A stretch of 64,000 bases of DNA, taken from assembly GCA_032719365.1 (NCBI GenBank), contig CM064875.1, positions 31,022,693-31,086,692 of the forward strand, in the 5' to 3' direction. A program made the position numbers and the translations under genes. The stretch comes from Prinsepia uniflora. Taxonomy: Eukaryota > Streptophyta > Magnoliopsida > Rosales > Rosaceae. This document shows positions 10,130 through 23,185 of the stretch, one piece after another. The notes below the pieces were generated by a model that saw only the letters and a list, made by a program, of their open reading frames with translations, had not been told where the DNA came from and searched no databases. Every line of letters begins with the position of its first letter. Positions within the stretch are counted from its first letter, which is position 1.

Positions 10130-12695
10130 ACTAACTCTTCCATCTGCTGCTCGGCTTGCGGTGCTACCTCCACCTCTAGGGCTGATTCCTTTGGAGGGTT
10201 TACTAGGTCGGCCTCTAGCTGGGGACCTGGCTGCACAACCTACTCTTCCTCCTCCCCCGACTCGTCTCAAACATGTCGGCGATAATATCCTGGCCGAGCT
10301 AGGCGGTTTTCACGGTCAAACCGGGGTTGTGTAAAAAGAGGTTGCGGAAGAACTCCTGCTCGCAGTCGGCGACGTACTTGTTCTTCAGCTGGTTGAACTC
10401 CTCGGAAGCTTTGAACTTAGCCACCGCAGTCTTCCTCGCCTCTTCTAGGTCGACCTTTCTAGCCGACTTCACCCGACACAGCTCCTTCTAGTGCTTCAGT
10501 CGGTCCTTCTCCTTAACATCCAGGTCGGCTTTCACCTGATCCCTGGAGGCTAGGGCCTCTTGAGTCTTCCACCTCTCGGCTTCCAACTTTTGGGTGAGGT
10601 AGGCCGCCTCCTTCATCACCCTCTCATCCTCCTGAAGCTTAGGAGTGAGCTCCTCCTGCTTTTACCTCAGCTGGTCTTTTTCCTGCCGAGCAGCAGCTAC
10701 CCTCTTCTGGCTGTTCGCAAACTGGAGGTAGACTTCACCGAGAGCCTACACGTGACAACCCTTAGAAAATCACTCGGCCGAGCATACTACACTTGAAAAA
10801 TAAAACAACAAGCACTTACATTGCTCAGTAGTAGCAGGGCCTTCTCTATCCTCTGGTCAGCCGACCGGCACTGAACCTCAGCCAGCTCATCCAGGGAAAA
10901 CGAGGCCCCTTGATTCCCTGATAGACCCCGTTAAGTAACGACACCATCTGCCTCGGGCAGCAGAGGGTGGCCTCAGTACTTGACCCCTCGCCGATCGCCT
11001 CTCTGTCGGTGAACACACCAAGGTTCACTTCCCCCCTCATCTGGAGCATCTCGAGGATCCTCGCATCCAATCGAGGGGGGACGGCAGAGGGTTGAACTCT
11101 GGGGCCGACATTGTCCTCTTGCCCCCTATCTGCTCCTGAGCCGACAGGATCGTCTCGGCCTCCTTTCTAGCCTTCGCCCGCCTGGGATCAGGGGACAGGA
11201 CTCGGTCTCCCTCCACGACACTCTGTTTTCTTTTGGGAGACCAAGCCGGAGGACTTGGTGGTCTCGGTTGTGAGGACTGCCCCTGCTTTGAACGGTCGGA
11301 CCGCTTGGGCTGCCCTTTATCGGCTCGCTCTTTCTTCCTTTTGAGGAGCAGCTCCAAGCGCTCGGCAACCTTCGACAGGGACGCGGATTCTCCAGAGCCT
11401 TTGTTGGCCTTCATCCTCAGTTGCTCACAATCTTTGTAAATCCGGCTACGGAGGTGATAAGGGACTGCAACACCGAGCAACGAGTCAGTACAAAAAGACA
11501 AAAAAAAAACAACCAACCAACCAAACACTAAAAACACTTACCCTCGTCGGTGTAGATGAGGCTGGCTTTATACTGGAACCCAGGCAACCGAAGGATCAGT
11601 CGGTTTTGATTCAGGTTGTCCAAGATCTCCCTCACTCGGTGAACAATGGCTTTCTCTTCTAGAGAGATCTCTTCCTCGGGGAACAAACCTGGACACCGAG
11701 AATCTGTCAGCCAACATAGTCATAGAGTATACAGAATATCAACATTTACATCATATGGTCGGCCTATGCTACAACTATCCACCTTGAGTTTGGAATTTGG
11801 ATGGTATTGGGGGTCCCTCGGTGTTCCCTTCCTAGTTCCCACTAACCAGGCAAAACTTCGTCTTGTATAATTTCTGAGAAGTCGGTATGTCCAAGATGAA
11901 CTCCCCCCGTTTGCTCTTCTTGCGGTGACGGACGAGGACCCAACTGGTACTCTGCTGTTGGAACCCAAAGTCATACAGATACATGAGTTGGGCATAGGTC
12001 AGCTCCAGTTGCTTGGCCCATATGAAGGCAGTGTAGAGGGAGCACAACCCAATCCAAACGTTGGGATTGAGCTGACCGAGTTCTACCCCCATCCTTTTCA
12101 CCATCCGCCGCAACTAGGGATGCAGAGGAAGTCTCACCCCATGGTGCATTAGCGCAGTATAGAACAACGCCATACCGGCCAGGGGATTACTCGGTCTTTT
12201 CTCCCTTGTAGGCAACCTCGTCATCACCGAGTCAGGAACGCCAAACTCGATCGTCATCTTCATCAAGCCCTTCTTAGTCTCCTTGTTGACCATTTCGTCA
12301 ATGGTGAAGGCAACATGTTCAATCGGCACGGCCTCCGGGACCGACTCGTCTCCAGTTGGTCCCCCTTTGTTCAGCCGAACCGCACCCTTATCTCGGCCGT
12401 GGGTCAATTTCAATGCTCGGTGAACCCCCACCTTGACTATTATCTCGGCGTCCGCCAAGAGATTGCCACTACCCGACCTACCTATGGGCTCAGTCTCAGC
12501 ACAATTATTCGTTGTCCTACCGGATGACTCGGCCGTACTATGCACCGACTGTGCCCTATGTTGTGCCTCGGCCGAGTGGGCCTCGTGCTCGCTCCGGGAG
12601 ACGGGAATGAGAACCTGTACACTACTATCTGACGACTCACCGCCCTGTGAGTCGTAACACTTACCCTCTGATACCGAGTCACTATCAACTGACAT
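10130..12695 (-). pseudogene. Tat antisense ORF (aORF), multi-exon, with in-frame stop
   Basis: On the minus strand, an ATG at 12695 opens an acidic Ser-rich N-terminus, then 'MTIEFGVPDSVMTRLPTR' and 'FYTALMHHGVRLPLHP'. A TAG at 12114-12116 interrupts; the same frame continues 'LRRMVKRMGVELGQLNPNVWIGLCSLYTAFIWAKQ'. This resembles the 'putative gypsy-type transposon' domain (Pfam Transposase_28 type) found antisense in Tat elements. Later pieces: 'EEEISLEEKAIVHRVREILDNL' (about 11540-11690), a Lys/Arg/Ser/Pro-rich part (11037-11470) and a long Ala/Glu/Lys/Gln coiled coil (about 10330-10750) with two or more stops, ending '...FKASEEFNQLKNKYV'. A 77-nt intron with GTAAGTG donor and TTGCAG acceptor fits 11465-11541. 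The role of such aORF proteins is unknown. Exon boundaries elsewhere are not resolved. Confidence 0.65.
11465..11541 (-). other. Candidate intron in the antisense ORF
   Basis: Minus-strand reading: exon ...CCGACGAGG, donor GTAAGTG at 11541, a T-rich tract, acceptor GGTGTTGCAG ending at 11465, then TCCCTTATCAC. Length 77 nt, typical of a plant minimum intron. The U-rich tract upstream of the acceptor supports the call. Confidence 0.6.
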
Positions 12696-13552
12696 CTACA
12701 AAAGAAAAGGGGAAAACATAACTCAGCGGACCTATGATGATCTGACCACAAACTTCACCAAGTTCATGACCAGTTCCTCACCAACACCCACTTCAATCGA
12801 AAAAATCGAGTTAAGGCATACTTACTGTGTTTTTTCAGGGAGGAGGGCTAGTCGGAAATCGCAACCACCGTAACCACCACTGCCGGGAGCTAATCGGAAA
12901 TCGCCTTCCTAGTTCGACAGAATTTCTCCACTTTCTCAAAAACACAAAGTGAGACAATCGGTGAAAACTCCTCATATTTATAGAGGTTGATGCACAGACT
13001 ACGAGGCGTCACCCCTCCCAGTGGCCGACACATGTCACACCCACTCCATCTCACCGACACGTGTCATTCATCCAGCCGAGGGAGACAAACTGTCATTCCT
13101 CACCCACTACCAACCTCCCCGTAGTCCTGATCGACTCAATTACACTGCTCGGTGTCCACACCCAACATCTAGGCGTTGGACCTTAAGACCGACCCACATC
13201 CACCGCTCGGTGCCCTCCACTCCCCTGCATTCTTTGGGCTTCGATACCGACCCACATACACCGCTCGGTGTTGGAACCTACCAGTCCAGTTGATTGTCAC
13301 TCGTCACCGACCATGGCACCACCATCGACTGCCCAGGCAAAACATGACCAACCGTGGCGTTGGTTCACCGAGTTGTTGCATCCCTTCAAGACCGACCATT
13401 TTAAACCTCTTAGCCGTGACCGAGATTGTCTCGGTGGACTCTCCCACCAGGGGACTTAAGGGACTACAGGTATACTTCCCACCAGGGTCTGAGAGAATGA
13501 GACAAGCCCCCGACCGAGAAATTCCACCTCAGTCAATGACTTGGGGGACTTC
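12696..13552. repeat. Tat 3' untranslated region with short repeats and PPT
   Basis: Gene-free. Presumed promoter side of the antisense ORF and 3' UTR of the sense transcript. Three related blocks of about 60 bp near 13125-13275 repeat an ACCGACCCACAT-C-ACCGCTCGGTG pattern, in which ACCGA pairs with TCGGT. The polypurine tract TTGGGGGACT at 13541-13550 directly precedes the 3' LTR, matching the PPT style of Tat elements. Confidence 0.7.
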
Positions 13553-16500
13553 TGTTGACACCATATCTGACCAGACCCACTGGGCCGTATACTTAAAGCC
13601 GAGACTCCATTCAAGGCCCAAAACTATCGTACTTACACAGCCCTAACACCGGGCCCAATGCGGGATGCCACATGGAGGTCTATCCACCCTCGATCTACGT
13701 AACATGTGTCAGCACGTAAATCGAGGAGCATTTGTCCATATCAGAACTTTGGGAATTAAACATCCAACCTACCCATACATTAGGGGTACACATTTCCCAA
13801 TAAAGGTAACTACTATTTACTATTCACAATTACTCTACCGAACATACCGTTTACTATTTCCTCTTACAAACAAAGTAACTGACTTGACCGTCGGAGAACT
13901 TTAGGCTGGCACCACACCGGTGCCCGTACTAACGGAGAACCCATGTTCCTTTAAAGTTGATAGGTTACGAGGGAGGACATGACAGGACCCGCCCCGATTC
14001 CACGGGGACCACAAGGGGACGTGCCCTGCTCCCGTCTGACACCCAAAATAACATACCAATTTTAACCTCAAACGTTCAAATTAATAACCAAAATAAAGTT
14101 ATACATCAAATCTGAATTTAACAGATGTCAGACAAGGGATGAAAACCAAATTAGAAATTGCGAGCACGACTCTAAACTAATCCTGCGGGTCAAACCACCC
14201 AACAGGGGTTCAGATACGCAAAAGTAGATCTATGCCTCCGCCTCAGGATCCTCATCTACCTCAGTAGCACAGCCTGGATGGGTTACCAAAACATTAAGGG
14301 TGAGTGGGTCGAAACTCAAGTTTATAAAACCGTTTAATAAGTAAAACATATAATTTACCCCTCCGTTTTCCAAACATGCATGCATCAGAATTTAAAACCA
14401 TAAATCATATAATATGAATCATAAGGCATGTAATAAAACCATAAAAATAATTTTAACCACTGCACAATACACTCCAACTCCTGACATCCCCGATGTCTGA
14501 CGTCCTTGACATCCAATAAGGTCACAGTCTCAAGGCTACGCGTGCCACTCGGGGTCTCAATCCCGAATCCAATCCCCGAACCCTGTCCGGGTACGGCATC
14601 TCAAATGCCTAGCGTCCTAGACGCTCGACGTCCCTGACGTCAAATTATAACAATCCTGCTCCTGAGTCATTTTACGGTCCGGTTCCTCCGTAGAATGACC
14701 CCTCACAGGCAATGCGCCGTGACCACTCCGGGGTACCACATCCAGAGGAGACAGTATCATAAGAATGGATCTATACAGTGCAGTACCAAATACATTTTAT
14801 CGATATCCACATGCAAAACATATATATATATTGATGAAATCCAAAACCAATCTTTAAGTTTCATCAGACGGGTCTCAAACCCAAATACCGTGAAGCGTGC
14901 CATAACCATAATTTCAATATCATCAAAACTGTTTCTTGATTCCAGCATGTGAATATATAAGTAAATCAGAAAACATTTAAGCATGCAAGGGTTTAATGAA
15001 ATCGGGCCCACTCACAGTACAATTCTGCTGAAAACCGAACGTATACCCTCGACCTGGTACTATTTGTACAATCCCTGTGATGTCCAAAGTATGCATAAAG
15101 GTCAATATAAGCCCCTAACATACAACCATGAAACCCTAGACTGAAATCGGCCCGGAAAAGCCGCCCGAACGCGCTTCCCGAGGTAATAAATCTCATTTTG
15201 ACCAACCTAACGATCTCCGATCGACCCGAAACCACCGTCATTGGATCCGGATCGTCGAAACCTTGGTAATGGTCCCACCAAAAATACTGTTCACACATGC
15301 CCACACGCGCCGATCAACGCTCCGGCCAACGCAGGAACAATTCCTGCTGACGTCAGCATGACGTCATCTGACAGTTGTCAGTTCTGACGTGTCAGACTTT
15401 GACAGGTGCCACGTGTCAACACATGATTGGTCCACATCAATGATCTGTCAAGCCACGTGTCAGGTCTGACATGTGCCACGTGTCAGGTCTGACATGTGCC
15501 ACGTGTCAGCACGGCACTGGTCCACGTCAATGACATGTCAGTGACACGTGGTAGCCCCTGATTGGGCCACGTCACTGACATGTCAGTGCAGACTGTGCAC
15601 TGACATGTGACATGTGTCAGCTGAAGAGTGGTCCACGTCACCTGACAGGTCTGACAGGGTGCCACGTCATCACCACTGTCCTCTTGACGGGTCACCCGTT
15701 TCTCTGAAACTGGGTCGTTCAGACCCGCGAGATGACCCGGTCCCCAATCCTTCAATTCTCAACCATTTTAGTTCTGGTTTGTTCCTATGTGACCGTCTCA
15801 ATCCCAGAAAGGGTTCAAACTATTTAAAGTCATCAAACAAAGACTGGATCGAAGGCTTACCTCGATGAACAGAACCCGGTCCTCCCGTCGCCGTTTATCT
15901 TCTGTGCAGGTCACCTCAGGTCACGAAATCGAGCCCTAGAGGTTCCTATCAGTCCAGGGAATCGATTAGGGTCAAAAGGAATAAAAAATACACATTGGAA
16001 ATCAAGCTTCCATCTATGAGTTTTCCAAAAGAATTTCTGGTTTAGGGACCACCTACCTCGCCGCCGTCTGCCGCCGTGACCACCACCGTCACTTAGCCTC
16101 ACCAGAGAATGGGTGATGAGCTGGGGTGCTGTTCGAAATGGATCATGTGTGCATTTCGGGTAGGAAAATATATAGAATGGAGGGAATCTGATAAAACGAA
16201 ATGGACGGTCCAGATTAAATCTAGGAAATGAGATCAAGGGTTGAGAGGAAATCTGGGAACTTTTGATGAATGGCTGAGATTAAAAGGTGGATTTAATTCT
16301 ATTTAATCACTTAGTGGAGTTTGATCCAATCTAGCCAATGGATGAGTGACACTTGTCACTCATCCAGGTGTCCTCCAATCACAATATCAGAATAAAATAA
16401 TCGACACGATTACCGAGACGTAATTTTCCCGATTTCACGTTTCTGACCATAACTTCCTCGTACGAATTCCGATTCCGGCGTGCCACCTGTCTACAGACTA

Positions 16501-16889
16501 GCATCCAGACCTACCTAACGGTCTTTGTGTCATGTGAAAATTAGTTTCCAAAAGAATAGTCAACATTTTCGCCCCCATCGTCCAAATTACGGGAATGCCA
16601 CTGAACTTCCGATAGTCATAACTTTTTCCCTGATCGTCTGAATTGGACGTGCCACCTGTTTATGGACTCGTGACTTCCCGAACTACGTCACGGTCATTGG
16701 TCAAAGTCCGTTTGACCCACTAATCAAAAAGTCAACAATTTGGCAATACAATTCATGGGGATAAAAACGTCAATTCATGCAATAATTTACAATATTAAAA
16801 TCCTCAAATTTTCGGGGTGTTACAGGACATGCGTCATTCGGTGATTGGGCAATGAGTATTCGACAGTTGGAACATTTCACGCTTTAATG
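13553..16889 (+). repeat. Tat element 3' LTR, interrupted by solo LTR M
   Basis: Pieces 13553-13979 and 16830-16889 (427 + 60 = 487 bp) align end to end with the 488-bp 5' LTR. The 3' terminus reads TTTAATG where the 5' copy has TTCAACA, so the terminal CA has mutated. Confidence 0.88.
13980..16824 (-). mobile_element. Solo LTR 'M', chromovirus V family, reverse
   Basis: 2845 bp. On the plus strand it starts TGACAGGACCCG and ends GGGGTGTTACA, the reverse complement of the V LTR ends, and is flanked by GGACA at 13975-13979 and 16825-16829. The duplication plus one LTR and no interior shows a solo LTR left by LTR-LTR recombination. It shares with V the palindrome (16340-16365), TATA TATATATTTT (complement of 16165-16174), donor-like GAG|GTAAGCC (15860), acceptor-like site (14274), arms 14299-14311 and 15003-15016, hairpin arrays (14483-14513, 14595-14641) and the ACGTG-rich block (about 15345-15680). 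Confidence 0.93.
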
Positions 16890-17354
16890 GTGAGGTTAAT
16901 CGGTGATTAGTTGGACGAAATCGGACGAACGATGCAAAATGATCGTTTTGCCCCTAGACGTGGGCAAAATGTTGACTTTTCGTTCTGGCGATCAAATGGA
17001 CTTTGACCGATGACTGTGACGTAGTTCGGGACGTCAAGAGTTCATAGATAAGTGGCATGTTCCATTCCGACATTAGAGGAAAAAGTTATGACGTTCGGAA
17101 GTTCAAGGGTATTTCCGTAATTTGGTTAAAAGGATGCAAATAGTTGACTTTTGGACCAAGAGGTCCGATTGCAGAAGGTTGAGGACCGTTACGTAGATCG
17201 GGCCAATACGAATCCATAGACAGGTGGCACGCTGAAATCGAACGTCGAACGGGAGAGCTATGGGTCACAGAAGTTCGATTTCACTTAGCATGTACTTCGA
17301 GGCGATGATAACTTGGCTTATTCTGATTTGGTAGATATTTCAAGTGGGACCCAT

Positions 17355-17380
17355 GGATGAGTGACAAGTGTCACTCATCC
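17355..17380. promoter_or_regulatory. U3 palindrome, X LTR
   Basis: Perfect inverted repeat of 12 bp arms (GGATGAGTGACA / TGTCACTCATCC) with a 2-base centre. The same block occurs at the same relative place in LTRs P, M, Q, Z, V and N. Confidence 0.9.
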
Positions 17381-17418
17381 CATTGGTCAATATCCCTAAA
17401 AAGGGGATCTCACTAATT

Positions 17419-17450
17419 AAATATTATTATTATTATTATTATTATTATTT
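17419..17450. repeat. (TTA)n microsatellite
   Basis: About ten ATT/TTA units inside the X LTR, in the U3 region shortly after the palindrome. Confidence 0.9.
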
Positions 17451-18032
17451 TAATTTAATCTACTCATCACTAAATCCTAACCCTCCATTTCAATTAATCC
17501 TTTAATCCCCACCATCCATCCCATCTCCCTCTCATCTGATCAAACATCATCTATGTTTCTCACAAGAACTCGTAACCATATTTCCTCCATCCCTCCATTT
17601 CCATTTCTCAAAACAAACACACAAACATACCACCCCTCACCACCACCATCACCTTGCATCAACATGACCGTGTGAGGAGTGATGAAGGACTGAGATGAGG
17701 CTGCCCGAGGCCTGGACCACCGTCCACGACGGCGTGGAGGAGAAACCCGACCAGGTATCGATTTTGTTCCATCTTCATTTTTCTTGGGGTTTAATCATTA
17801 GGGATGGTTTTAATCGATTTTAATGAGCTTAGTGAGTTATTAGGAAGGTAATAGGATGACTTTGTTAATGGTTTGAGGCTGGGGAAGCCTGAGGGATAAA
17901 CTAGGAAAAATGGCCATGAGAACCGTTTAGAACCAAGTGGTTTCAACGGGTGTTAGGACTTGTTTCTTCATCATTTTATTACGGGTAGGACCATAGAATT
18001 TAGGTAGGAAGTTTAGGATCGAATAGGGATAA

Positions 18033-20868
18033 TGTAACAACCCGTCCGGAAGTCGGGATTAGATTAGTGGTTAATGACGGATTAACGAAGATAATCGGTG
18101 ATTAGTTGGATACTTTTGGATGGGTGGTGCAGAATTACGATTTTACCCTTGGAATGGGCAAAATTTTTTCTTTTAGTTCGGATGGTCAAATGGACATTAA
18201 CCGATTACCCTGACGTAGTTTGGGATGTCACAAGTCCGTAGACGGGTGGCACGCCTGATTCCAACATCCGAGGAGGAAGTTATGATGTTTGGAAGGTTGA
18301 GGGAACTTTCGTAATTTGTTTAAAAAGGAGGAATTTGTTGACTTTTGAACGACAAGGTTTCTTCACGCAAACCGAGGACCGTTAGGTAGGTCTCGACGTC
18401 CTGAGTACAACGACAGGCGGCACGTAGTCATCGTACTTCAGACGGATAAGTTATGGTTCTAGAAAGTGAGGGGAAAAATGGTAATTTGGACTTATAGGGG
18501 GATTTTGGTCTTTTAACACCTAGGGAAGTGTGCCCCATCAAATAAGGACACATGGGCTGAGTTAATTGGATATTTTGGTGAGTGGACCACAGGGTGTGTG
18601 ACACTTGGCCTCTGTCTAGTGGCTTCTAGCCACTTTCACGGTTCAATTTAAATTGTTTGTGTTTGGTTAACCGTGCAATTGAGAAAACAGAGAGATTGAG
18701 ATAGGGAAAAATCGATCAGTTTCAGAGTGTGTGAGTTCTTGGTGATCGAGTGTGAATGTTCAGAGAGAAGCTGAGAGTGTAGTGAGTGTATTAGGGTGTT
18801 TGGAGTGAGTGAGAGACTCAGAGGCAGTGAGCAATCTCAGAAAAACAGAGAGGTTAAGGGTGAGCAGCCGTGGAAGAAAGCAACCAAACCAATCGAGTCT
18901 GGGTTTGTGGAGGTGTTCAGAGGACGGGCAGGGCCACGGTGGAGCTCACGGCGGTGAGCAGAAACGGGTAAGTTTCTCAGGTCCCCTGTTTTTCCCGAAA
19001 TGTTCCAAATTAAAGGCGTGAGTTTTGGCGATTGGTTGAGCGTTTTTGTTGACACCAACAACTTCAGGAAGTCACTGCCCAGGTTAGGAACTTGAACCAG
19101 TGGCTGGAAGGACGATGGGTGGCCGGAATCCGAAATCGCTTTTTCTGAGTTTTGGTTCAAGCTTGGAAGGTAAGGATTAAGGCTTTATTTCACGATTTTG
19201 TTAGGTAAATCTGTTATAAATTCAACGACGAAGCTAATGGGATAGAAAGGACAAAGATTGTACTGAAAACGCATGAAAACCGGCCTCGCCGGCTCGATTG
19301 GACCGGACCGGTCTGGACCGGTCTGAACCAGGTTGGCTGAAGGTAGGAGACGATGAGCAGTAAGGCGCGTGGCTCCCACGCGCAACCCCTTTGGGGGTGC
19401 GTGAGGGTGCGTGGAGCATGTTCTGGGGAAGTGTCCAACATGGTTTTCACTCTAATCGATGTAACGAACATTTTAGGACAAGTTTTGAGTCAATCGGACA
19501 CCATTTTGAGGTATTTTTGAGTGTCCGAAGGTTTATGGGTTCGTTTAGTTACGTTTTAAAAAATCCAGAAAAATTGGGGAAATTAGGGTAAGCTTAAGTG
19601 AAGTGTTTTTGACCCAGAAATGTGACTTTTGATAGGTCGGGATATCCCTGACGCAACCGAGGAACGTATAGGACGCAAGTGACGTGTCCGGAACTGTTAG
19701 TGGACTTTTCTTTTCTAACCGAGCATGGATAACTGTTTTTATCTAATTGTTTTATGTTTCTAAATATTATTTCATGCTATTTATTATTCTATATATGTTT
19801 TACATAATTGCTCATTTTTCGAGGCATTTCTTAGAATTATACGTATTTCGGCACGTTTTACGAGATATGATTTGATTATGATTTCGATGCTATGGTTTTG
19901 GGATTTGAATAGATAATTGGTTTTCAATGATTATAGATGAGTTTTGAAACATGATTCGATAATCAAGATTTTCGGTTTTAGATTCGGATTTTGGAAATCG
20001 AGATTTGGTTTTAAAGCTTGAAAAAAGGATTTCTAGATTTGGATTCGGAATGACGGTTCTAAACGCCGGCAGGGCTTGGGAATAGTGATTTTGAATTCGG
20101 GTTAGGACATGGATTTGGAAATGATTTAAAAACGGGTTTGTATTGGATTTTCTGGATCTCGTTATTGGGTTTAAAGGCCCGAATTATGATTATGACGGGG
20201 GCGGGCTCGGATTGGGTTTAAAGACCCGGATTGAGTTTAAAGACTCGGGAGATTAAAGACTTGGATATTATGATTTTCCCCCTTAGGCCTGTTGAGTTTA
20301 AAGACTCGGGAGTTTATAGACTTGGATTATATTGAGGCCTGGATTAAGTTTAAAGACTTGGGAGTTTAAAGACTCGGATAGATCCTGCAGGTTTGATCGG
20401 ATGATTATATTTGGTATTTCATGTTTTTATGATGATGTTTCCATACGGTATATATATATATGTTTTCAGATACTTAGTTATGCATGCATGTTTTTAAAAC
20501 GGAGGGCAAAATCCTGGTTTGTTTATTAAACTGTTTTTTTAAAACTCTTATTTATTTTTAGTCCACTCACACTTTTTTGTTTTTTTAAATTACCCTCCAG
20601 GTCGTGGTGCAAGCGTCAGGGCTAACGTTGAGGCAGAGACAGAGGCATAGAGTTATCCGTTGGGTGTTTAGTCAGCTCACAGTAGGACTTTTGCTCTTAT
20701 CTTGTACTGTACTATGCTCTGTATGACTGTTGACTCGTTGTAAGATAATTTCTCCCTGGTCTGGCAGTGTTTTTTTTGTGTGGTTGTTTTGGTCTTTTTG
20801 GTGTGATTGTCAGACGGGAGCAGGGTTTGTCCCAGTTATCGAGGTGATAATTAAGGTGGGTCCTATCA
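18033..20868 (+). mobile_element. Solo LTR 'S', related to the X/Z family
   Basis: 2836 bp, starts TGTAACAACCCG and ends GGTGGGTCCTATCA. It interrupts the X LTR, which resumes at 20869 at the expected point by comparison with Z. The flanks GATAA and GTTGA are only partly alike, so the duplication is decayed or the ends are a base or two off. Landmarks: strong donor-like CGG|GTAAGT at 18968, hairpin GCGCGTG-GCTCC-CACGCGC at 19375-19393, degenerate arm TGTTAGTGGAC 19695-19705, CATGCATG near 20482, arm 20561-20571, acceptor-like CCCTCCAG ending 20600. The stretch 19900-20390 is a degenerate GATTTGG / TTTAAAGACTCGG repeat array. No ORF with a known domain. Confidence 0.8.
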
Positions 20869-23015
20869 GTTGAAACGGGCTAAAAAATTGGAGGAAAACC
20901 ACTGGACCGGTCGCGCCGGTCCAGTTCGACTCAAACCAGGTGAACAGGCCAGGTCACGTGAGGAAGAAGAAAACTGTGTTGGGCCCATGAGGCCCACGCG
21001 CAGTGGCTTCCCTGGGCACATATGGGCGCATGAGGAACATTTTGGGGATGGTTCCAACATGTGAAATCATTTATTTGATGTAACGAACATTTTGGGACTG
21101 GTTTAGTGTCGATCGGACATCGTTTCGATAAGTTTCGGGGTGTCTGAAGGTTTAGGATCGGGATTAAAAATAGTTAAAAATTCCAAAAAATTACGGGGCT
21201 TTAGTGAGAGGTTAATAAGGTAGTTAGTAACCCTCTAAAGTGATTTGGACAGGTTGGGGAGTCCCGGTGACGGTTATTGGCTCGGGAGAGCTGCATGGCA
21301 CGCATATCGAGGCGACAGCTATGACGGTCTGTGAGTGGACTTTATTTTCTAAATTGGTGCATGCATAAATGTTTATTATATGTTTTAATACATGTTTGAT
21401 GATGCCATGAGTGCATTTGAGTGTGGTTACGTATTGGCACGTATTTCGAGGTTTCGACCTTATACGGTGCCACTACGGGTTTGTACTTTCTTTGTTGGAT
21501 TAAATGAAATGGTTTTGGATTTCAAAAGGATAAACTCGGGCATGAGGCCCATTTGGTTTTATCTCGGGCATATGGCTCTATTTACGACCTACGGGTCTGA
21601 ATCAGGGTCGCGGCAAGTATTATGTGCATGGCGACCGACGATACGACGCTCGCCTCCGAACTAGGATATGTTCCTTTCGGAGAGGTCACAATGCACGATC
21701 TGTTGTTAGGCAGACGAGGGAGGCTCGACTCCAGAGTGCTGATGGTTCAGGATATCGATCGGTAATGAGTGCTCCATAACCTAGCGGTGGTCGCGTAGGT
21801 TGATTCGTTCACGGCGACATACAAGGATTGAGGGCGGTCCTAGATGGATGGTTGCACGCATCACTATGATCGGAGTTGTGACTGACCCTGAGATATCGGG
21901 CACGATGCCCATTTGAGTCATGTGTTCGGGCACGAGACCCAGTTACTTTACGATTATGTTTTCGGGTCGGGGACCCTAAATGGATTTCGTGGTTCATGGG
22001 GACTGGACATGAACCCTTGAAAGGTTTTTATGATTCATGATGGTTTATAGGGACTGGGCATGAATCCGTTGAAAGGTTTTATATATGATTTTGTTATATA
22101 TGTTTATATATATTCATATACCTTCCTTTACTTGTATTTTCTCCTCTGGGAAGGGTCGTTGGCCTGGGTGGACCCCGGAGTAGTCACGGAGCACTCACTG
22201 AGTGGAGTCGCCCGCGTTGGGTGCCTTACTCTCAGAAAGGCTTGTATCATAACCTCAAGGCGTTTCATTGGTCTACGAACATTGACCTTGGGCCCTGAGA
22301 GACTTGGGCTGGAGACCCCCGGTAGCATGCACGTAGCTTTGGAAACTGTGACAGGTTTGGTTGTGTGATTATATGTATATATGTGATATATGATATGTGA
22401 TGTGTATAGGTTTTGGGCTGAGTCCCGTATGGATTTGGGTAGTGGCCCGTATGGTTGGTTCTTTATGGTTCTTTCGGTTATGGTTTTGGGCTTAGTTCCC
22501 ACCTACGGTTCTTTTGGATTAAATGGTTTTCGAATGCATGCATGCTTTTTAGTGAAGGGTACAAATGTCTTCGTTAAAATGTTTTTGTAAACTCTTTGTT
22601 TTGTCCACTCACAGCTTTTAATGTTTTGATTGCCCTTCAGGTTGACAGCGGATGTGGACTGTAATAGAGATCGAGATATCACATATGTAACGACCCGGAA
22701 ATTCAAAAAAGGAAAATTTCGAAAATTTGATGGAAATGACGATTTTACCCCTGGAAATGGGCGAACAGTTGACTTTTGGTTCAAGCGTTCAAAAGGACTA
22801 TGACTGATGACTGTGACGTAGTTTGGGACGTCAAGAGTTCATAAACAGGTGGCACGACGTTCGGGGCTGATCGAGAGGCGGAGAGCGGAAATCAGTGTAG
22901 TTATCCCTTGTCTAGCAGGTATTGAAGGGTAGTTTCGAGACTTCAGTTGACTTGTCAGACGGGAGTAGGACCGGGCACTGTTATCAAAGTCTGGTTGGGA
23001 CGGGGCCTGTCAAAT

Positions 23016-23027
23016 TGGTATCAGAGC
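23016..23027 (+). promoter_or_regulatory. Primer-binding site, element T
   Basis: TGGTATCAGAGC, three bases after the LTR end; complementary to the 3' end of plant initiator Met tRNA. Confidence 0.9.
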
Positions 23028-23046
23028 ATTTGGTTACTGATTTGCC

Positions 23047-23088
23047 ATGCCTCCGAGATGCGAGCCCTATGCGCGGCCTGGTGATTAG
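23047..23088 (+). pseudogene. gag: Remnant gag start in element T
   Basis: A 13-codon frame beginning Met-Pro-Pro-Arg and ending in TAG. The chromovirus V gag at 40426 also begins Met-Pro-Pro-Arg at the same place relative to the PBS. This suggests T derives from a Tekay-type parent that lost all but the first codons of gag. Too short to be a functional product. Confidence 0.5.
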
Positions 23089-23185
23089 ACGTGATATGAG
23101 GGTGTCGGAAATCCCTGGGGTGACTATGACCCTGGATTGAGGGTCGAACATTGCATTTTGTGTTCTGGTTGTGTTGGACTTGTGT

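Larger units (their letters stand above)
2840..16889 (+). mobile_element. Ty3/Gypsy Tat-lineage retrotransposon, degraded
   Basis: Element with 488-bp and 487-bp LTRs (the 3' one interrupted by solo LTR M), flanked by the duplication GTGAG at 2835-2839 and 16890-16894. Order: LTR, PBS, gag, protease, RT remnant, two RNase H segments, integrase, a 115-bp tandem repeat, a long antisense ORF region, PPT, LTR. Two RNase H domains, a primer site ending TCTGTGGGAA, and an antisense gene between pol and the 3' LTR are known traits of the plant Tat lineage. Frameshifts, many stops, a missing RT core and changed integrase residues show it cannot move on its own. The LTRs differ at roughly three dozen positions by eye, so the insertion is old compared with Z. 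Confidence 0.9.

Noticed and set aside
18033..20868. Perfect target duplication for S
   Set aside because: Flanks GATAA and GTTGA match at only three of five bases, so I call S from its ends and the interrupted X LTR instead.
22128..22502. 124-codon minus-strand ORF in the X LTR
   Set aside because: Opposite to LTR transcription, no domain, and lost in Z; a chance frame through the hairpin-rich leader.
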